Below are positions 52,521 to 61,496 of a stretch of 64,000 nucleotides of DNA, in pieces. How positions within the stretch are numbered: position 1 is the stretch's first letter; each line of letters begins with the position of its first letter. Below the pieces are notes generated by a model. The model had not been told where the DNA came from. It did not search any database and worked only from the letters and a program-made list of their open reading frames with translations. The DNA comes from BOKV01 sp041742235. GTDB taxonomy: Bacteria; Pseudomonadota; Alphaproteobacteria; Rhizobiales; Rhizobiaceae. The translations under genes were made by a program, and so were the position numbers. The stretch is from positions 1 to 64,000 of the forward strand of contig JBGSJA010000019.1 of assembly GCA_041742235.1 (NCBI GenBank), written 5' to 3'.

Positions 52521-52920
52521 CATGGTCGTCAACGATCCGCAGGTTCACGCAGAAGTCTGCGCCGTGTTCGAGCGCTACGAAAAGGCGCTGGTATCAAACG
52601 ACATCGCCGTGCTCGACGAACTGTTCTGGCAGGACGAGCGTGTGCTGCGATACGGCATCGGCGAGAACCTTTACGGTGTCGGCGAGATCCTCGCCTTCCG
52701 AAAGGCGCGGCCATCGGCAGGGCTGGCTCGGGATTTGTCGAAGACGGTGATCACCACTTTCGGCGCCGACTTCGCCACGGCATCGACGCTGTTTCATCGC
52801 ATCAATGCGCCGGGAAAGGTCGGCCGGCAGATGCAGACCTGGGTGCGCATGGCCGGCATCTGGAAGGTGGTCGCGGCGCATGTGAGCATCATCGACGCGC
52901 CGGACGCTGGCGCGCCATAG
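52513..52920 (+). CDS. AtzH/HpxZ-like protein (DUF3225)
   Basis: 135 residues; an ATG at 52522 (MVVNDPQVHAEV) is an alternative start. NTF2-like small fold: VNDPQVHAEVCAVFERYEKA, LFWQDERVLRYGIGENLYGV, LSKTVITTFGADFATASTLF and QMQTWVRMAGIWKVVAAHVS. In the cyanuric acid pathway AtzH (same family) converts 1,3-dicarboxyurea to allophanate by decarboxylating hydrolysis; the oxalurate protein HpxZ is homologous. Placed directly after AtzG, AtzE and the cycloligase-like gene, and ahead of AtzF on the opposite strand, it completes an AtzGEHF-like set without AtzD. Confidence 0.83.
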   Translation: MADMVVNDPQVHAEVCAVFERYEKALVSNDIAVLDELFWQDERVLRYGIGENLYGVGEILAFRKARPSAGLARDLSKTVITTFGADFATASTLFHRINAPGKVGRQMQTWVRMAGIWKVVAAHVSIIDAPDAGAP

Positions 52921-52942
52921 GCACCCTTGCTATTGGAACCCG

Positions 52943-53617
52943 ATGCAAACCTCCGCCGAAGCCATACGCCATGAACTGGCGCGCCGGATCGTAACCCGCC
53001 GGATAGAACCGGGAAGCGTGCTCGACGAAACGCAGCTTGCCGCCGAATTCTCCGTCTCGCGCACGCCGGTGCGCGAAGCGCTGCGCAAGCTTGCGACGCT
53101 TGGCCTGGTCGAACACCGCGCCCATCGCAGGACCACCGTGAGCAAGCCCGATCCGCAAATGCTTGCCGGAATGTTCGCGGTGATGGCGCATCTGGAAATG
53201 CTGTGTGCCGGCTTGAGCGCGGTGAAGATGGGTCCGGCGGAGCGCAACCGGCTTGAACAGATGCATGAGCGGATGGGGGCATTGGTTCGCGCCGGCGACG
53301 CGGAAAGCTACGCAATCGCCAACGAAGCTTTTCACTCGGCCATCTACGAGGGCACGAAGAACGCCTATCTGGCTGAGATCACGACCAACACGCGTCTGCG
53401 CCTGCAGGCGTTCCGGCGGGCGCAATTTGCCGCGATGGGGCGCATAGCATCATCGCATTGCGAGCACGGCATGATCGTGGATGCCATTTTGCGCGGTGAG
53501 CGCGACATCGCGCAATCGGCCATGCTTGCCCATATCGGCCATGTCGAGGATGCGTGGCAGCATGTTTCCGCAATGCCTCACGCCGAAGCCGAGACAAAGG
53601 CCCGCCAGGACTTGTAG
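52943..53617 (+). CDS. GntR-family regulator with FCD domain
   Basis: 224-residue regulator 22 nt after the atzH-like gene. Winged helix ~8-70: IEPGSVLDETQLAAEFSVSR, TPVREALRKLATLGLVEHRA. FCD domain ~80-215: AMxAHLEMLCAGLSAVKMGP, EAFHSAIYEGTKNAYLAEIT, CEHGMIVDAILRGERDIAQS and MLAHIGHVEDAW, with the His-rich metal pattern. Probably senses an intermediate of the ureide pathway and controls this operon. Its last 40 nt overlap the end of the convergent allophanate hydrolase gene. Confidence 0.88.
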   Translation: MQTSAEAIRHELARRIVTRRIEPGSVLDETQLAAEFSVSRTPVREALRKLATLGLVEHRAHRRTTVSKPDPQMLAGMFAVMAHLEMLCAGLSAVKMGPAERNRLEQMHERMGALVRAGDAESYAIANEAFHSAIYEGTKNAYLAEITTNTRLRLQAFRRAQFAAMGRIASSHCEHGMIVDAILRGERDIAQSAMLAHIGHVEDAWQHVSAMPHAEAETKARQDL

Positions 53618-55323
53618 CTCGAAATGTCGCGCGCGCCTTGGATGGCTTGCGCCTCGACAAGAAAGCCCTGGACGGCCGTTCCGTTCTTCAGTCGCAACGT
53701 GCCGATGCCAAGCGGCGCCGGTATGCCCGCAACGAAACTGCCGTAAGCTTCCCGCGACATCGACCAGACCTCGACCGCGATTTCCTCGCCCGTGCCTTCG
53801 GGAACTCGCAACAGTCCCGGCTTGGGCGGCACGGTTCCCGCCAGGGCGTAAAGCCGGTAATCGGCAGTCGTTGAAGTTGCTTCGACGAAATTCGCGTTCC
53901 GGCTGGTCAGCTCATGGTTGAGCGGCATGCCAGACAAATGCGCGCCGACGACAGCGAGCCGGATTTCCTGCCCTGGAACGGTAGGTTCAGAAGCGATGCC
54001 GGTTTCGACAAGGCTCGCCAGGCCCGCAAGCATTGCGTCCGACCCCGCCTTGCCAATGAGTGTAAGCGACGACGGAAGCCCGTCTGCGCGCATTCCGGCC
54101 GGAACCGAGAAAGCCGCAAGGTCGAGCAGGTTCACGAAATTGGTGTATGTCCCGAGGTTGGAATTGAGCCGCACCGGATCGGCCAGAACTTCTTCTACTG
54201 TGTAGACCGTCGGGATGGACGGCACCGCCAGCATGTCGATCGAACTCAACACGGGTTCGACGGCGCGGCGCAGCGCGGCGAGCCGGTACAGCGCGTCGAA
54301 TGTATCCACCGAGTTGAATTTGGAGGCGCCGGAAATGATAGCGCGTGTCACCGGGTGCAGCGCATCGGGGTTCCGTTCGATGATGCCTCGAACGGCATGA
54401 TAACGCTCGGCCACCCATGGCCCCTCGTAAAGCAGGCGGGCAACATCGAAGAACGGCGTGAAGTCGATTTCGCGGATGCTGCCACCGATTGTGGCCAGCC
54501 GTTCCAGATCCGCCTCATATGCCTTTTCGGCGATAGCATCTCCAAAGAACTGCCGGTCGGCATTGCGTGGAACACCGATACGGAGCATTGGCGGCGCGGC
54601 TGCGATGCCCGCGGGCGGCAATCTGCGGGACATGAAATCGGCGGCGTCGTATCCGGCGGCGACCGCAGCGACTTCGGCGGCATCGGCGGCGTTTGCTGCA
54701 AACACCGATATCGTGTCGAGCGTCCGGCAGGCGGGCACGACGCCTGTGGCGGAGAGCAGTCCAAGGCTGGGCTTCAAGCCGGCAATGCCGTTGAGCGCCG
54801 CCGGCACGCGTCCGGAACCTGCCGTATCCGTGCCGAGCGAAAACGCGGCGATGCCTGCGCCGACCGCCACTGCCGAACCCGAACTTGAGCCGCCGGGCAC
54901 GAGGTCCGGCCGCAGAGTGTTCTTCGGAACGCCGTAGGGCGAGCGTACGCCGACAAGGCCGGTGGCAAACTGGTCGAGATTGGTCTTGCCGATGACGATC
55001 GCGCCGGCCGCCTCCAGCAGCCCCACGACATGCGCCGAAACTGTCGGTACATAGGCGAATTCGGGGCAAGCGGCCGTTGTCGGCATGCCGGCAACATCGA
55101 TATTGTCCTTGACGGCGAATGGCAGGCCGAAAAGCGGCTTGCCCGCTGCGTCCTCCCTTTCGTGTTTTAGCGCGGCCTTGAGCGCGTCATCGCGGTCGCG
55201 CAATGTGATGAAAATCGCATCATCGCCATGCGAGGCGATCCTTGCATAGGTGGTTTCGATTGCCTCGACGGGCGACATGGCCCGCCATGTTTGAAAAGAT
55301 CTGGCTTTCGGATTTCTGGACAT
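53578..55323 (-). CDS. atzF: Allophanate hydrolase (AtzF-type)
   Basis: 581 residues from 55323; MSPVEAIETTYARIA at 55278 is an equally acceptable start. Amidase-signature core with FAVKDNIDVAG (Lys), GGSSSGSAVAVGAG and GTDTAGSGRVPA (Ser), plus the C-terminal AtzF-specific domain (~460-575: ADYRLYALAGTVPPKPGLLR, SYKSWRAFVSA). Hydrolyses allophanate to two ammonia and CO2, the last step of biuret, urea-carboxylase and s-triazine pathways. No urea carboxylase is present, so allophanate should come from biuret or dicarboxyurea. Transcribed convergently toward the GntR gene, so it has its own promoter between 55324 and 55549. Confidence 0.9.
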   Translation of the reverse strand: MSRNPKARSFQTWRAMSPVEAIETTYARIASHGDDAIFITLRDRDDALKAALKHEREDAAGKPLFGLPFAVKDNIDVAGMPTTAACPEFAYVPTVSAHVVGLLEAAGAIVIGKTNLDQFATGLVGVRSPYGVPKNTLRPDLVPGGSSSGSAVAVGAGIAAFSLGTDTAGSGRVPAALNGIAGLKPSLGLLSATGVVPACRTLDTISVFAANAADAAEVAAVAAGYDAADFMSRRLPPAGIAAAPPMLRIGVPRNADRQFFGDAIAEKAYEADLERLATIGGSIREIDFTPFFDVARLLYEGPWVAERYHAVRGIIERNPDALHPVTRAIISGASKFNSVDTFDALYRLAALRRAVEPVLSSIDMLAVPSIPTVYTVEEVLADPVRLNSNLGTYTNFVNLLDLAAFSVPAGMRADGLPSSLTLIGKAGSDAMLAGLASLVETGIASEPTVPGQEIRLAVVGAHLSGMPLNHELTSRNANFVEATSTTADYRLYALAGTVPPKPGLLRVPEGTGEEIAVEVWSMSREAYGSFVAGIPAPLGIGTLRLKNGTAVQGFLVEAQAIQGARDISSYKSWRAFVSASA

Positions 55324-55549
55324 TCGATTGCAGCCTGTTTTTTGGGCAAATTGCCGGCATTGGCATCTCGCGGGGCACTATTCGCCCCATGCCACCCAAT
55401 GAAGCAAGAGTTCGGCCAGTTTGACCGCAATCACCGCAGGTTTCGGCTGACGGCAGTTTTCGAGTGCAAACGGCCCGGACAATCATGCTGCGACGCAAAA
55501 ACGTCATGCATCTCGGCTAGCGTAAGGGAGTTCACCCGCAAGGCCGGAT

Positions 55550-56314
55550 ATGTTCTCCCTTGGCAAGAAAAGAGCGTTGGTCGTCGGTATCGCCAACGAA
55601 AACTCGATTGCGTGCGGTTGCGCCCGCGCCTTCAGGGCGCAGGGTGCGGAACTTGCGGTTACCTACCTCAACGACAAGGCCGAACCCCATGTCAAGCCCG
55701 TTGCCGAGGACCTTGGCGCGAGCATGTTCATGCCGCTCGACGTAAGCAGGGATGGCGAAATCGAAGCGGTGTTTTCGCAGATCGGCCGGCAATGGGGAAG
55801 CCTGGACATCTTGCTGCATTCGATTGCCTATGCGCCGCGTGAGGACTTGCACGGGCGGGTCATCGACTGCTCGGCGTCCGGTTTTGCCATGGCCATGGAC
55901 ATCTCGGTCCATTCGTTCTTGCGGATGATCCGCCTGGCCGAGCCATTGATGACCTCCGGCGGCACCTGCCTCGCAGTTTCATTCTTCGGCTCGTCGCGCG
56001 TGGTCTCCAACTACAACATGATGGGCCCGGTGAAGGCAGCGCTCGAAAGCGCCGTCAGGTACGCAGCCGCCGAACTCGGCGGGAAGGGCATCACCGTCCA
56101 TGCCCTCTCCCCCGGTCCGCTGCGCACTCGGGCGGCTTCCGGCATTTCCCATTTCGACGAGATGCTCGACGCGGCGGCCCGGCGTGCGCCGACGCACCAG
56201 CTTGCGACGATCGAGGATGTCGGCGCCTTCGCTGCATTCCTCGCTTCCAACGAAGCGCGAAACGTCACGGGTGGTGTTCACGAAATCGATGGCGGTTATT
56301 CCATCACAGCTTGA
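55550..56314 (+). CDS. Enoyl-ACP reductase FabI-family (divergent paralogue)
   Basis: 254-residue FabI-type SDR. N-terminus MFSLGKKRALVVGIANENSI, catalytic Tyr-x6-Lys in NYNMMGPVKAALES, and PGPLRTRAASGI. The first conserved tyrosine of FabI (SYLG in the E. coli protein) is replaced by Phe (SFFGSSR). So it is probably a paralogue rather than the main fatty-acid synthase FabI. Followed after 9 nt by the DUF3141 gene and by maoC-pta, ackA and an SDR, a set known together in Hyphomicrobiales and near poly-hydroxyalkanoate/acyl metabolism. Weak ribosome-binding site. Confidence 0.85.
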   Translation: MFSLGKKRALVVGIANENSIACGCARAFRAQGAELAVTYLNDKAEPHVKPVAEDLGASMFMPLDVSRDGEIEAVFSQIGRQWGSLDILLHSIAYAPREDLHGRVIDCSASGFAMAMDISVHSFLRMIRLAEPLMTSGGTCLAVSFFGSSRVVSNYNMMGPVKAALESAVRYAAAELGGKGITVHALSPGPLRTRAASGISHFDEMLDAAARRAPTHQLATIEDVGAFAAFLASNEARNVTGGVHEIDGGYSITA

Positions 56315-56323
56315 GGACAGACC

Positions 56324-58813
56324 ATGGCCAGCATTTTCGACTTGCTAGAACCTTCCCGCCAGAAAAACCTGCCCTATGCCGAGACGGATGTTCTGGGGAA
56401 GGTTCGCCACGCGCTGATGGATGCACAGCGCGAAGTGAACGACATTGCGCACAGCCACGGCATCCAGACGGCGGCCCTCCTCGCCCACAGCCGGCGCATC
56501 GTCGACAGTCATTCGGGCCGGGGCGGCAATACGCTCGAAATTGCCAACAAGGTTCTGGATGAACTTCGCTCCACGCAACAGGAAGGCAGGCTTGGCGAAG
56601 CCTGGCTTGAATACCTGACGGATGCAGGCGAGCGTTTCGTGCTGACGATGGACACCTTGCGCAAGCGCGGCGACATCTTCCTCGAACATGAACAGGCCGG
56701 GTGCCCGCCGGTGCTCGTCTATGAGTACGAAAAGGTCATGGATGGAGCGGACCTTCCTTTTCCTTCCAACTACGAGTTGCTGCGGATCTTGCCCCCGGCG
56801 GGGATCGAAGTGAAGGACTGGAAGCGGCCCTATATGATCATCGACCCGCGCGCAGGGCACGGGCCGGGGATCGGTGGTTTCAAGTCCGACAGCCAGGTCG
56901 GCGTCGCCCTTCGTGACGGGCACCCGGTTTATTTCGTTTCTTTTCGCCGCGAGCCGGAACCCGGTCAGTATCTGGCCTATGTAACCCGCACCCAGTCAGC
57001 CTTCGTGCGCGAAGTGATGCGCCGTCACCCCGAATCGCCAAAGCCAGTCATAACCGGCAATTGCCAGGGCGGGTGGGCAACGCTGCTGCTGGCTGCGATG
57101 AACCCCGATCTCACCGGGCCGGTGGTCATCAACGGCGCTCCGGTAGCCACATGGGCGGGCGAGGTGGGCCTCTACCCGATGCGCTACAATGGCGGGGTCG
57201 TCGGCGGAACGTGGATACCGATGGCGCTCTCCGATGTCGGCGGCGGAATCTTCGACGGGGCGCACCTGGTGCAGAATTTCGAGCTGCTCAATCCCTCGCG
57301 AACCCTGTTCCACAAATACACCGACCTCTTCAGGGACATCGACAAGGGCGATGAACGCTTCCTCGAATTCGAGAGATGGTGGGGCGGCTTTTTCCTGATG
57401 AGCGAACCCGAGATCAAATGGATCGTCGAGCAACTTTTCGTCGGCAATCGCCTGGTCAAGAACGAGGCCCGGATCGAACCGGGCCGGCCGGTCGACCTGA
57501 AGGCAATCCGAGCGCCCATCATTGTGTTCGCCTCGCATGGCGACAACATCACCCCGCCCCAGCAGGCGCTCAACTGGATCGCTGAAACCTATTCGGACGT
57601 CAACGAGATCAAGATCCGCGGCCAGCGCATCATCTACATGGTGCACAACGAGGTTGGCCATCTGGGCATTTTCGTATCCTCGCAAATCGCCAACAAGGAA
57701 CATGCCGAGGTAGCATCGACGCTCAAGACGATCGAGGCGCTGGCGCCCGGGCTGTACGAGATGCGCATCGATGATGTTGCCGGTGACGGGATGCACCGGC
57801 GCTTCACCGTTGGTTTCACCGAGCGTACGCTGGACGACATTCGCGCGCTCGACGACGACCACCACGACGAGCGGCCTTTCGCGGCGGTGGCAAGGGCCTC
57901 GGAAATGCAGGCGCAGGCCTATGACTTGTTCGTCCGGCCGTTCGTCAAGGCCGCGGTTACCGACACTACTGCAGAGCTGAGCCGTGCCATGCACCCGCAA
58001 AGGCTGACCCGCGCCCTCATGTCGTCGCGCAGTCCGCTCGTTCGCGGCCTCGAGGAGCGCGCCGGGCAGGTTCGGGCGGAACGCAAGCCCGCCGCCCCGG
58101 ACAATCCCTTCCTGGCGGCAGAGGCCCTGTGGGTGGAGATGGCCGGGCAGGCGATCGATCTGTGGCGCGATCAACGGGACATGATGACGGAACTGATGTT
58201 CCACGGTGTCTGGGGACAGCCATGGATGCGCGCCTTCGGCCGCTCGCACGATGCGCGGCGCACGCTGAAGAACGCCCATGAATTGAGGGCCCTGCCGGAA
58301 GTAAGCGCGGCGCTTTTCAACATCGAGCGCGGCGGCTTCATCGAAGCCGTCATCCGCATGCTGATCCTGCTTGCCGAGAACCGCGGCACAGTGCGCCGCG
58401 ACCGCCTCGAAAGGGCAAGCCGCGTGCTGACACAGGACGAACCGTTCAAGTCGCTGACAGCGGAGCGGCGCGCCATGATCATCCATGAACAGACCCTCAT
58501 CGCGACCTACGAACCCGACGCCGCGATCGACACCCTGCCGGTCCTCCTCAAGACTGCGGAGGAACGCGACCTCGCGGCGCGCATCGTCCAGTACATTCCG
58601 GGCGCGATCGGCGAAATGACGCCGAAGACCCTCGAGATGCTGCAGCGGTTTCACAAGGTTCTCGATCTGCCACCGGTTACCGCCGACATTCTTTCCGATC
58701 CACTTTCCGCAGGCGTGCAAGCGGCACCAATGGCGGCTGACCCCGCATTGGCTGGCGGTGGGAACGGGCGTGCAAGGCGCAAGACTGCATCGCAAGAGGC
58801 GGCCGGCGAATGA
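56324..58813 (+). CDS. DUF3141 protein (PHA-synthase-like alpha/beta hydrolase)
   Basis: 829 residues. The front part (~40-120) is helical with coiled-coil tendency. The middle (~150-430) is an alpha/beta hydrolase with the nucleophile elbow GNCQGGW (Cys, as in PHA synthases), acid in FASHGDNITPPQQA and His in HNEVGHLGIFV. The C-terminal ~350 residues are helical, with ENRGTVRRDRLERAS. DUF3141 members are annotated as poly-hydroxyalkanoate synthase relatives; a granule or acyl-transfer role is likely but not proven. Its stop overlaps the next start by 4 nt. Confidence 0.85.
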   Translation: MASIFDLLEPSRQKNLPYAETDVLGKVRHALMDAQREVNDIAHSHGIQTAALLAHSRRIVDSHSGRGGNTLEIANKVLDELRSTQQEGRLGEAWLEYLTDAGERFVLTMDTLRKRGDIFLEHEQAGCPPVLVYEYEKVMDGADLPFPSNYELLRILPPAGIEVKDWKRPYMIIDPRAGHGPGIGGFKSDSQVGVALRDGHPVYFVSFRREPEPGQYLAYVTRTQSAFVREVMRRHPESPKPVITGNCQGGWATLLLAAMNPDLTGPVVINGAPVATWAGEVGLYPMRYNGGVVGGTWIPMALSDVGGGIFDGAHLVQNFELLNPSRTLFHKYTDLFRDIDKGDERFLEFERWWGGFFLMSEPEIKWIVEQLFVGNRLVKNEARIEPGRPVDLKAIRAPIIVFASHGDNITPPQQALNWIAETYSDVNEIKIRGQRIIYMVHNEVGHLGIFVSSQIANKEHAEVASTLKTIEALAPGLYEMRIDDVAGDGMHRRFTVGFTERTLDDIRALDDDHHDERPFAAVARASEMQAQAYDLFVRPFVKAAVTDTTAELSRAMHPQRLTRALMSSRSPLVRGLEERAGQVRAERKPAAPDNPFLAAEALWVEMAGQAIDLWRDQRDMMTELMFHGVWGQPWMRAFGRSHDARRTLKNAHELRALPEVSAALFNIERGGFIEAVIRMLILLAENRGTVRRDRLERASRVLTQDEPFKSLTAERRAMIIHEQTLIATYEPDAAIDTLPVLLKTAEERDLAARIVQYIPGAIGEMTPKTLEMLQRFHKVLDLPPVTADILSDPLSAGVQAAPMAADPALAGGGNGRARRKTASQEAAGE

Positions 58814-60201
58814 GGCTCGAGAACCGAACCCTTGAGGAAATGAACCCGGGCGATACGGCGGAACTTCGCCGACTTGTCACGGCCGATGACCTCTATGTAT
58901 TTGCTGTCGCGTCGGGCAACTTCAATCCGATGCACCTGCCCGGCATCGATGGCGACGGCGACGGCAAGGCCGACGGGGTCGCACCGGGAATGTTCGTTGG
59001 TTCGTTCATTTCGGCGGTGCTCGGAACGATGCTGCCGGGACCGGGAACCCTCTACCGCTCGCAGAAATTCGATTTCCACGAGAGGGCCCATGCCGGCGAC
59101 GAGCTGGTGTCGCGCGTCGTGGTAAAGGAAAAGGCCAAGGACGGAACGGTCACGCTGGTGACCGAGGTGCGCAGGGTTGCCGACGATGCCTTGATCGTTT
59201 CGGGAAAGGCCAAGGTGCAGGCGCCGCCGCGAAAATTCATTGCCGAAGACATCGAGGTGCCGGGACTTGTCGTCCAGCGGCACCGCCATTTCGACGCGCT
59301 GCTGGAAAAGGCCAAGCCGCTTCCGGCCATCGTGACGGCGGTGGTCTGTCCGCAGGAAGCAAACTCGCTGGGCGGTGCGGTTCTCGCGGCCAAGGAAAGC
59401 ATCATCACGCCGATCCTGATCGGTGACAGCGAAAAAATCGCCGCCGCGGCAAGCGAAATCGGAGCCGACATTTCCGGTTTCGAGATCATCGACGTCAAGG
59501 ATGCCGATGGCGCAGCACGGATGGCATGTGCGCTGGTCAACCAGGGCAAGGCCTCGGCAGTGATGAAAGGGCATATCCATACCGATGAACTGCTCAAACC
59601 GATGCTTGAACGCGAAACCGGCCTGCGTGCCGGACGCCGCTTCACCCATGTCTTCGTCATGGACGTGCCGGGCATGCCCCATCCCATCATGGTAACGGAT
59701 GCGGCAATCAACATCGCCCCGGACCTGTCGACGAAGGTCGACATCATCCAGAACGCCATCGACCTCGCGCTTTCGCTTGGCATCGAGGCTCCGCGCGTCG
59801 GTGTCCTGTCGGCCGTCGAAACGGTCAATCCCGCCATACAGTCCTCCATCGATGCGGCGCTTTTGTCCAAGATGGCGGAACGCGGCCAGATCAAGGGCGG
59901 TTTCGTCGACGGGCCGCTGGCGATGGACAACGCGGTCGATCTTGCCGCGGCGCGCACGAAAGGCATCCGCTCGGAAGTTGCTGGCCAGGCCAATATTCTC
60001 GTCGTTCCCGGTATCGACGCGGGCAACATGCTGGCCAAGCAACTGTCCTTCATCAGCCACGCCGAAGGGGCCGGCCTGGTGCTCGGCGCCAAGGTTCCGG
60101 TCATCCTCAACTCGCGTTCGGACAGTTCCATGTCGAGATTGGCTTCCTGTGCCGTCGCAGCGATCCACCATTTTCATTCGACCGGCCGGGACAGGAAATG
60201 A
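58810..60201 (+). CDS. MaoC-like hydratase domain fused to phosphate acyltransferase (Pta/Ptb)
   Basis: Bifunctional protein of 463 residues. Residues 1-140 form a MaoC/hot-dog domain: VFAVASGNFNPMHLPG, GMFVGSFISAVLGTMLPGPG. Residues ~150-460 form a phosphate acetyl/butyryltransferase: KESIITPILIGDSEKIAAAA, GKASAVMKGHIHTDELLKPM, HVFVMDVPGMPHPIMVTDAA, VPGIDAGNMLAKQLSFISHA. The combination is common in this family. Converts acyl-CoA plus phosphate to acyl-phosphate, and perhaps hydrates enoyl-CoA; next to acetate kinase it gives substrate-level ATP. 4-nt overlaps on both sides. Confidence 0.9.
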   Translation: MRLENRTLEEMNPGDTAELRRLVTADDLYVFAVASGNFNPMHLPGIDGDGDGKADGVAPGMFVGSFISAVLGTMLPGPGTLYRSQKFDFHERAHAGDELVSRVVVKEKAKDGTVTLVTEVRRVADDALIVSGKAKVQAPPRKFIAEDIEVPGLVVQRHRHFDALLEKAKPLPAIVTAVVCPQEANSLGGAVLAAKESIITPILIGDSEKIAAAASEIGADISGFEIIDVKDADGAARMACALVNQGKASAVMKGHIHTDELLKPMLERETGLRAGRRFTHVFVMDVPGMPHPIMVTDAAINIAPDLSTKVDIIQNAIDLALSLGIEAPRVGVLSAVETVNPAIQSSIDAALLSKMAERGQIKGGFVDGPLAMDNAVDLAAARTKGIRSEVAGQANILVVPGIDAGNMLAKQLSFISHAEGAGLVLGAKVPVILNSRSDSSMSRLASCAVAAIHHFHSTGRDRK

Positions 60202-61385
60202 GCCGCAATATTCTCACCCTCAATGCGGGCTCGTCATCGCTGAAGTTCGCGCTGTTCCCCAACGAGGGCGACGCGCCACTGGCCACCGGAATTGTGGACC
60301 GCATCGGCGCTGATGCAAGCCTGCGTATCGTGGATGCCCAAGGCATGGAACTTCCAAAGCGCGGCCATGGCGATTTCGCCGATCACGCACGCGCCCTCGC
60401 CTCCGCACTTGGAATACTGCAGTCGGAATTTGCCGGCATGGAAGTTGAAGCGGTCGGGCATCGCGTGGTTCATGGCGGTCCGGACTTCTCCGCTCCGGTA
60501 GCGCTGGACGATAAGGTGATGAAACGGCTCGAACAATTCTCGCCGCTCGCGCCCCTTCACCAGCCGCACAATCTCGCCGGTATCCGGGCGGCGATGGCGG
60601 CCTTTCCGGAGGCGGCCCAAATCGCCTGTTTCGACACGGCGTTTCACCGCAACCAGCCATTCGTGAACGATACGTTCGCATTGCCGCGCGAGTGGTACGA
60701 AAAGGGCGTGCGCCGGTACGGCTTCCACGGGATCAGCTATGAATACATGGCAGGCGCACTGGCGCAGACCGCGCCGCTGCTTTACGCCGGCCGGATCGTG
60801 GTCGCGCATCTGGGCAATGGCGCTTCCATGTGCGCAATGTCGAACGGGCGCTCGGTCGCCTCGTCCATGGGTTTTTCAGCGCTTGACGGCCTGCCCATGG
60901 GAACGCGGTGCGGGCAACTCGATCCGGGCGTCATCCTCTATCTTCTGGAACAGGAGAAACTGGAGCCGGCGGAGATTTCGGACCTCCTGTACAAGCGATC
61001 GGGCCTGCTCGGCATTTCCGGCCTGTCGCACGACATGCGCACACTAGAGGCCTCCGAAGACCCCGCCGCCAAGGATGCTATCGACTATTTCGTTTTCCGT
61101 ATCCAGCGCGAACTGGGCGCCATGGCCGCGGCTCTTGGCGGCTTGGACGCACTCGTCTTTTGTGGCGGGATCGGCGAGAACTCGCGCCTCGTTCGCGCAC
61201 GGGTCTGCGAGCGGCTTGAATGGATGGGCATCGAGATAGATCACGGCAGGAACGCGGCCAACGACCCTGTGATCAGCAGCGAACTTGCGCGCGTAAAGGT
61301 TCTGGTGATTCCGACCAACGAAGAACTCGTGATCGCAAGGGCAGCACGCATGCTGTCCGGCGGGCGTGAGAGGAACGCGGCGTGA
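60198..61385 (+). CDS. ackA: Acetate kinase
   Basis: 395 residues, usual size. N-terminal ILTLNAGSSSLKFALF, ATP/acetate site GHRVVHGG, RYGFHGISYEYMAGAL, VAHLGNGASMCAM, MGTRCGQLDPGV and the C-terminal VFCGGIGENSRLVRARVCER. Uses the acyl-phosphate made by the preceding enzyme to make ATP and acetate (or propionate/butyrate). Overlaps the pta-like gene by 4 nt; followed after about 110 nt by the hydroxybutyrate dehydrogenase gene, which could still be co-transcribed. Confidence 0.95.
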   Translation: MSRNILTLNAGSSSLKFALFPNEGDAPLATGIVDRIGADASLRIVDAQGMELPKRGHGDFADHARALASALGILQSEFAGMEVEAVGHRVVHGGPDFSAPVALDDKVMKRLEQFSPLAPLHQPHNLAGIRAAMAAFPEAAQIACFDTAFHRNQPFVNDTFALPREWYEKGVRRYGFHGISYEYMAGALAQTAPLLYAGRIVVAHLGNGASMCAMSNGRSVASSMGFSALDGLPMGTRCGQLDPGVILYLLEQEKLEPAEISDLLYKRSGLLGISGLSHDMRTLEASEDPAAKDAIDYFVFRIQRELGAMAAALGGLDALVFCGGIGENSRLVRARVCERLEWMGIEIDHGRNAANDPVISSELARVKVLVIPTNEELVIARAARMLSGGRERNAA

Positions 61386-61496
61386 CATCGGCCTTGAAGG
61401 CAGAGGCGGCGGCCGCGATGATCCCGGACGAACCAGCGGTCGCGGGATGGCCGATGTACCGAAAACAGAAATGAACTGGCAGGGCAGGTGGAAGTC

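Noticed and set aside
50166..52920. Oxalurate operon (hpxWXYZ type) as the main interpretation
   Set aside because: The AtzG/E/H-like genes are homologous to hpxX/Y/Z, but the flanking biuret hydrolase-like and AtzF genes favour the carboxybiuret/allophanate route. Kept as an alternative, not the main call.
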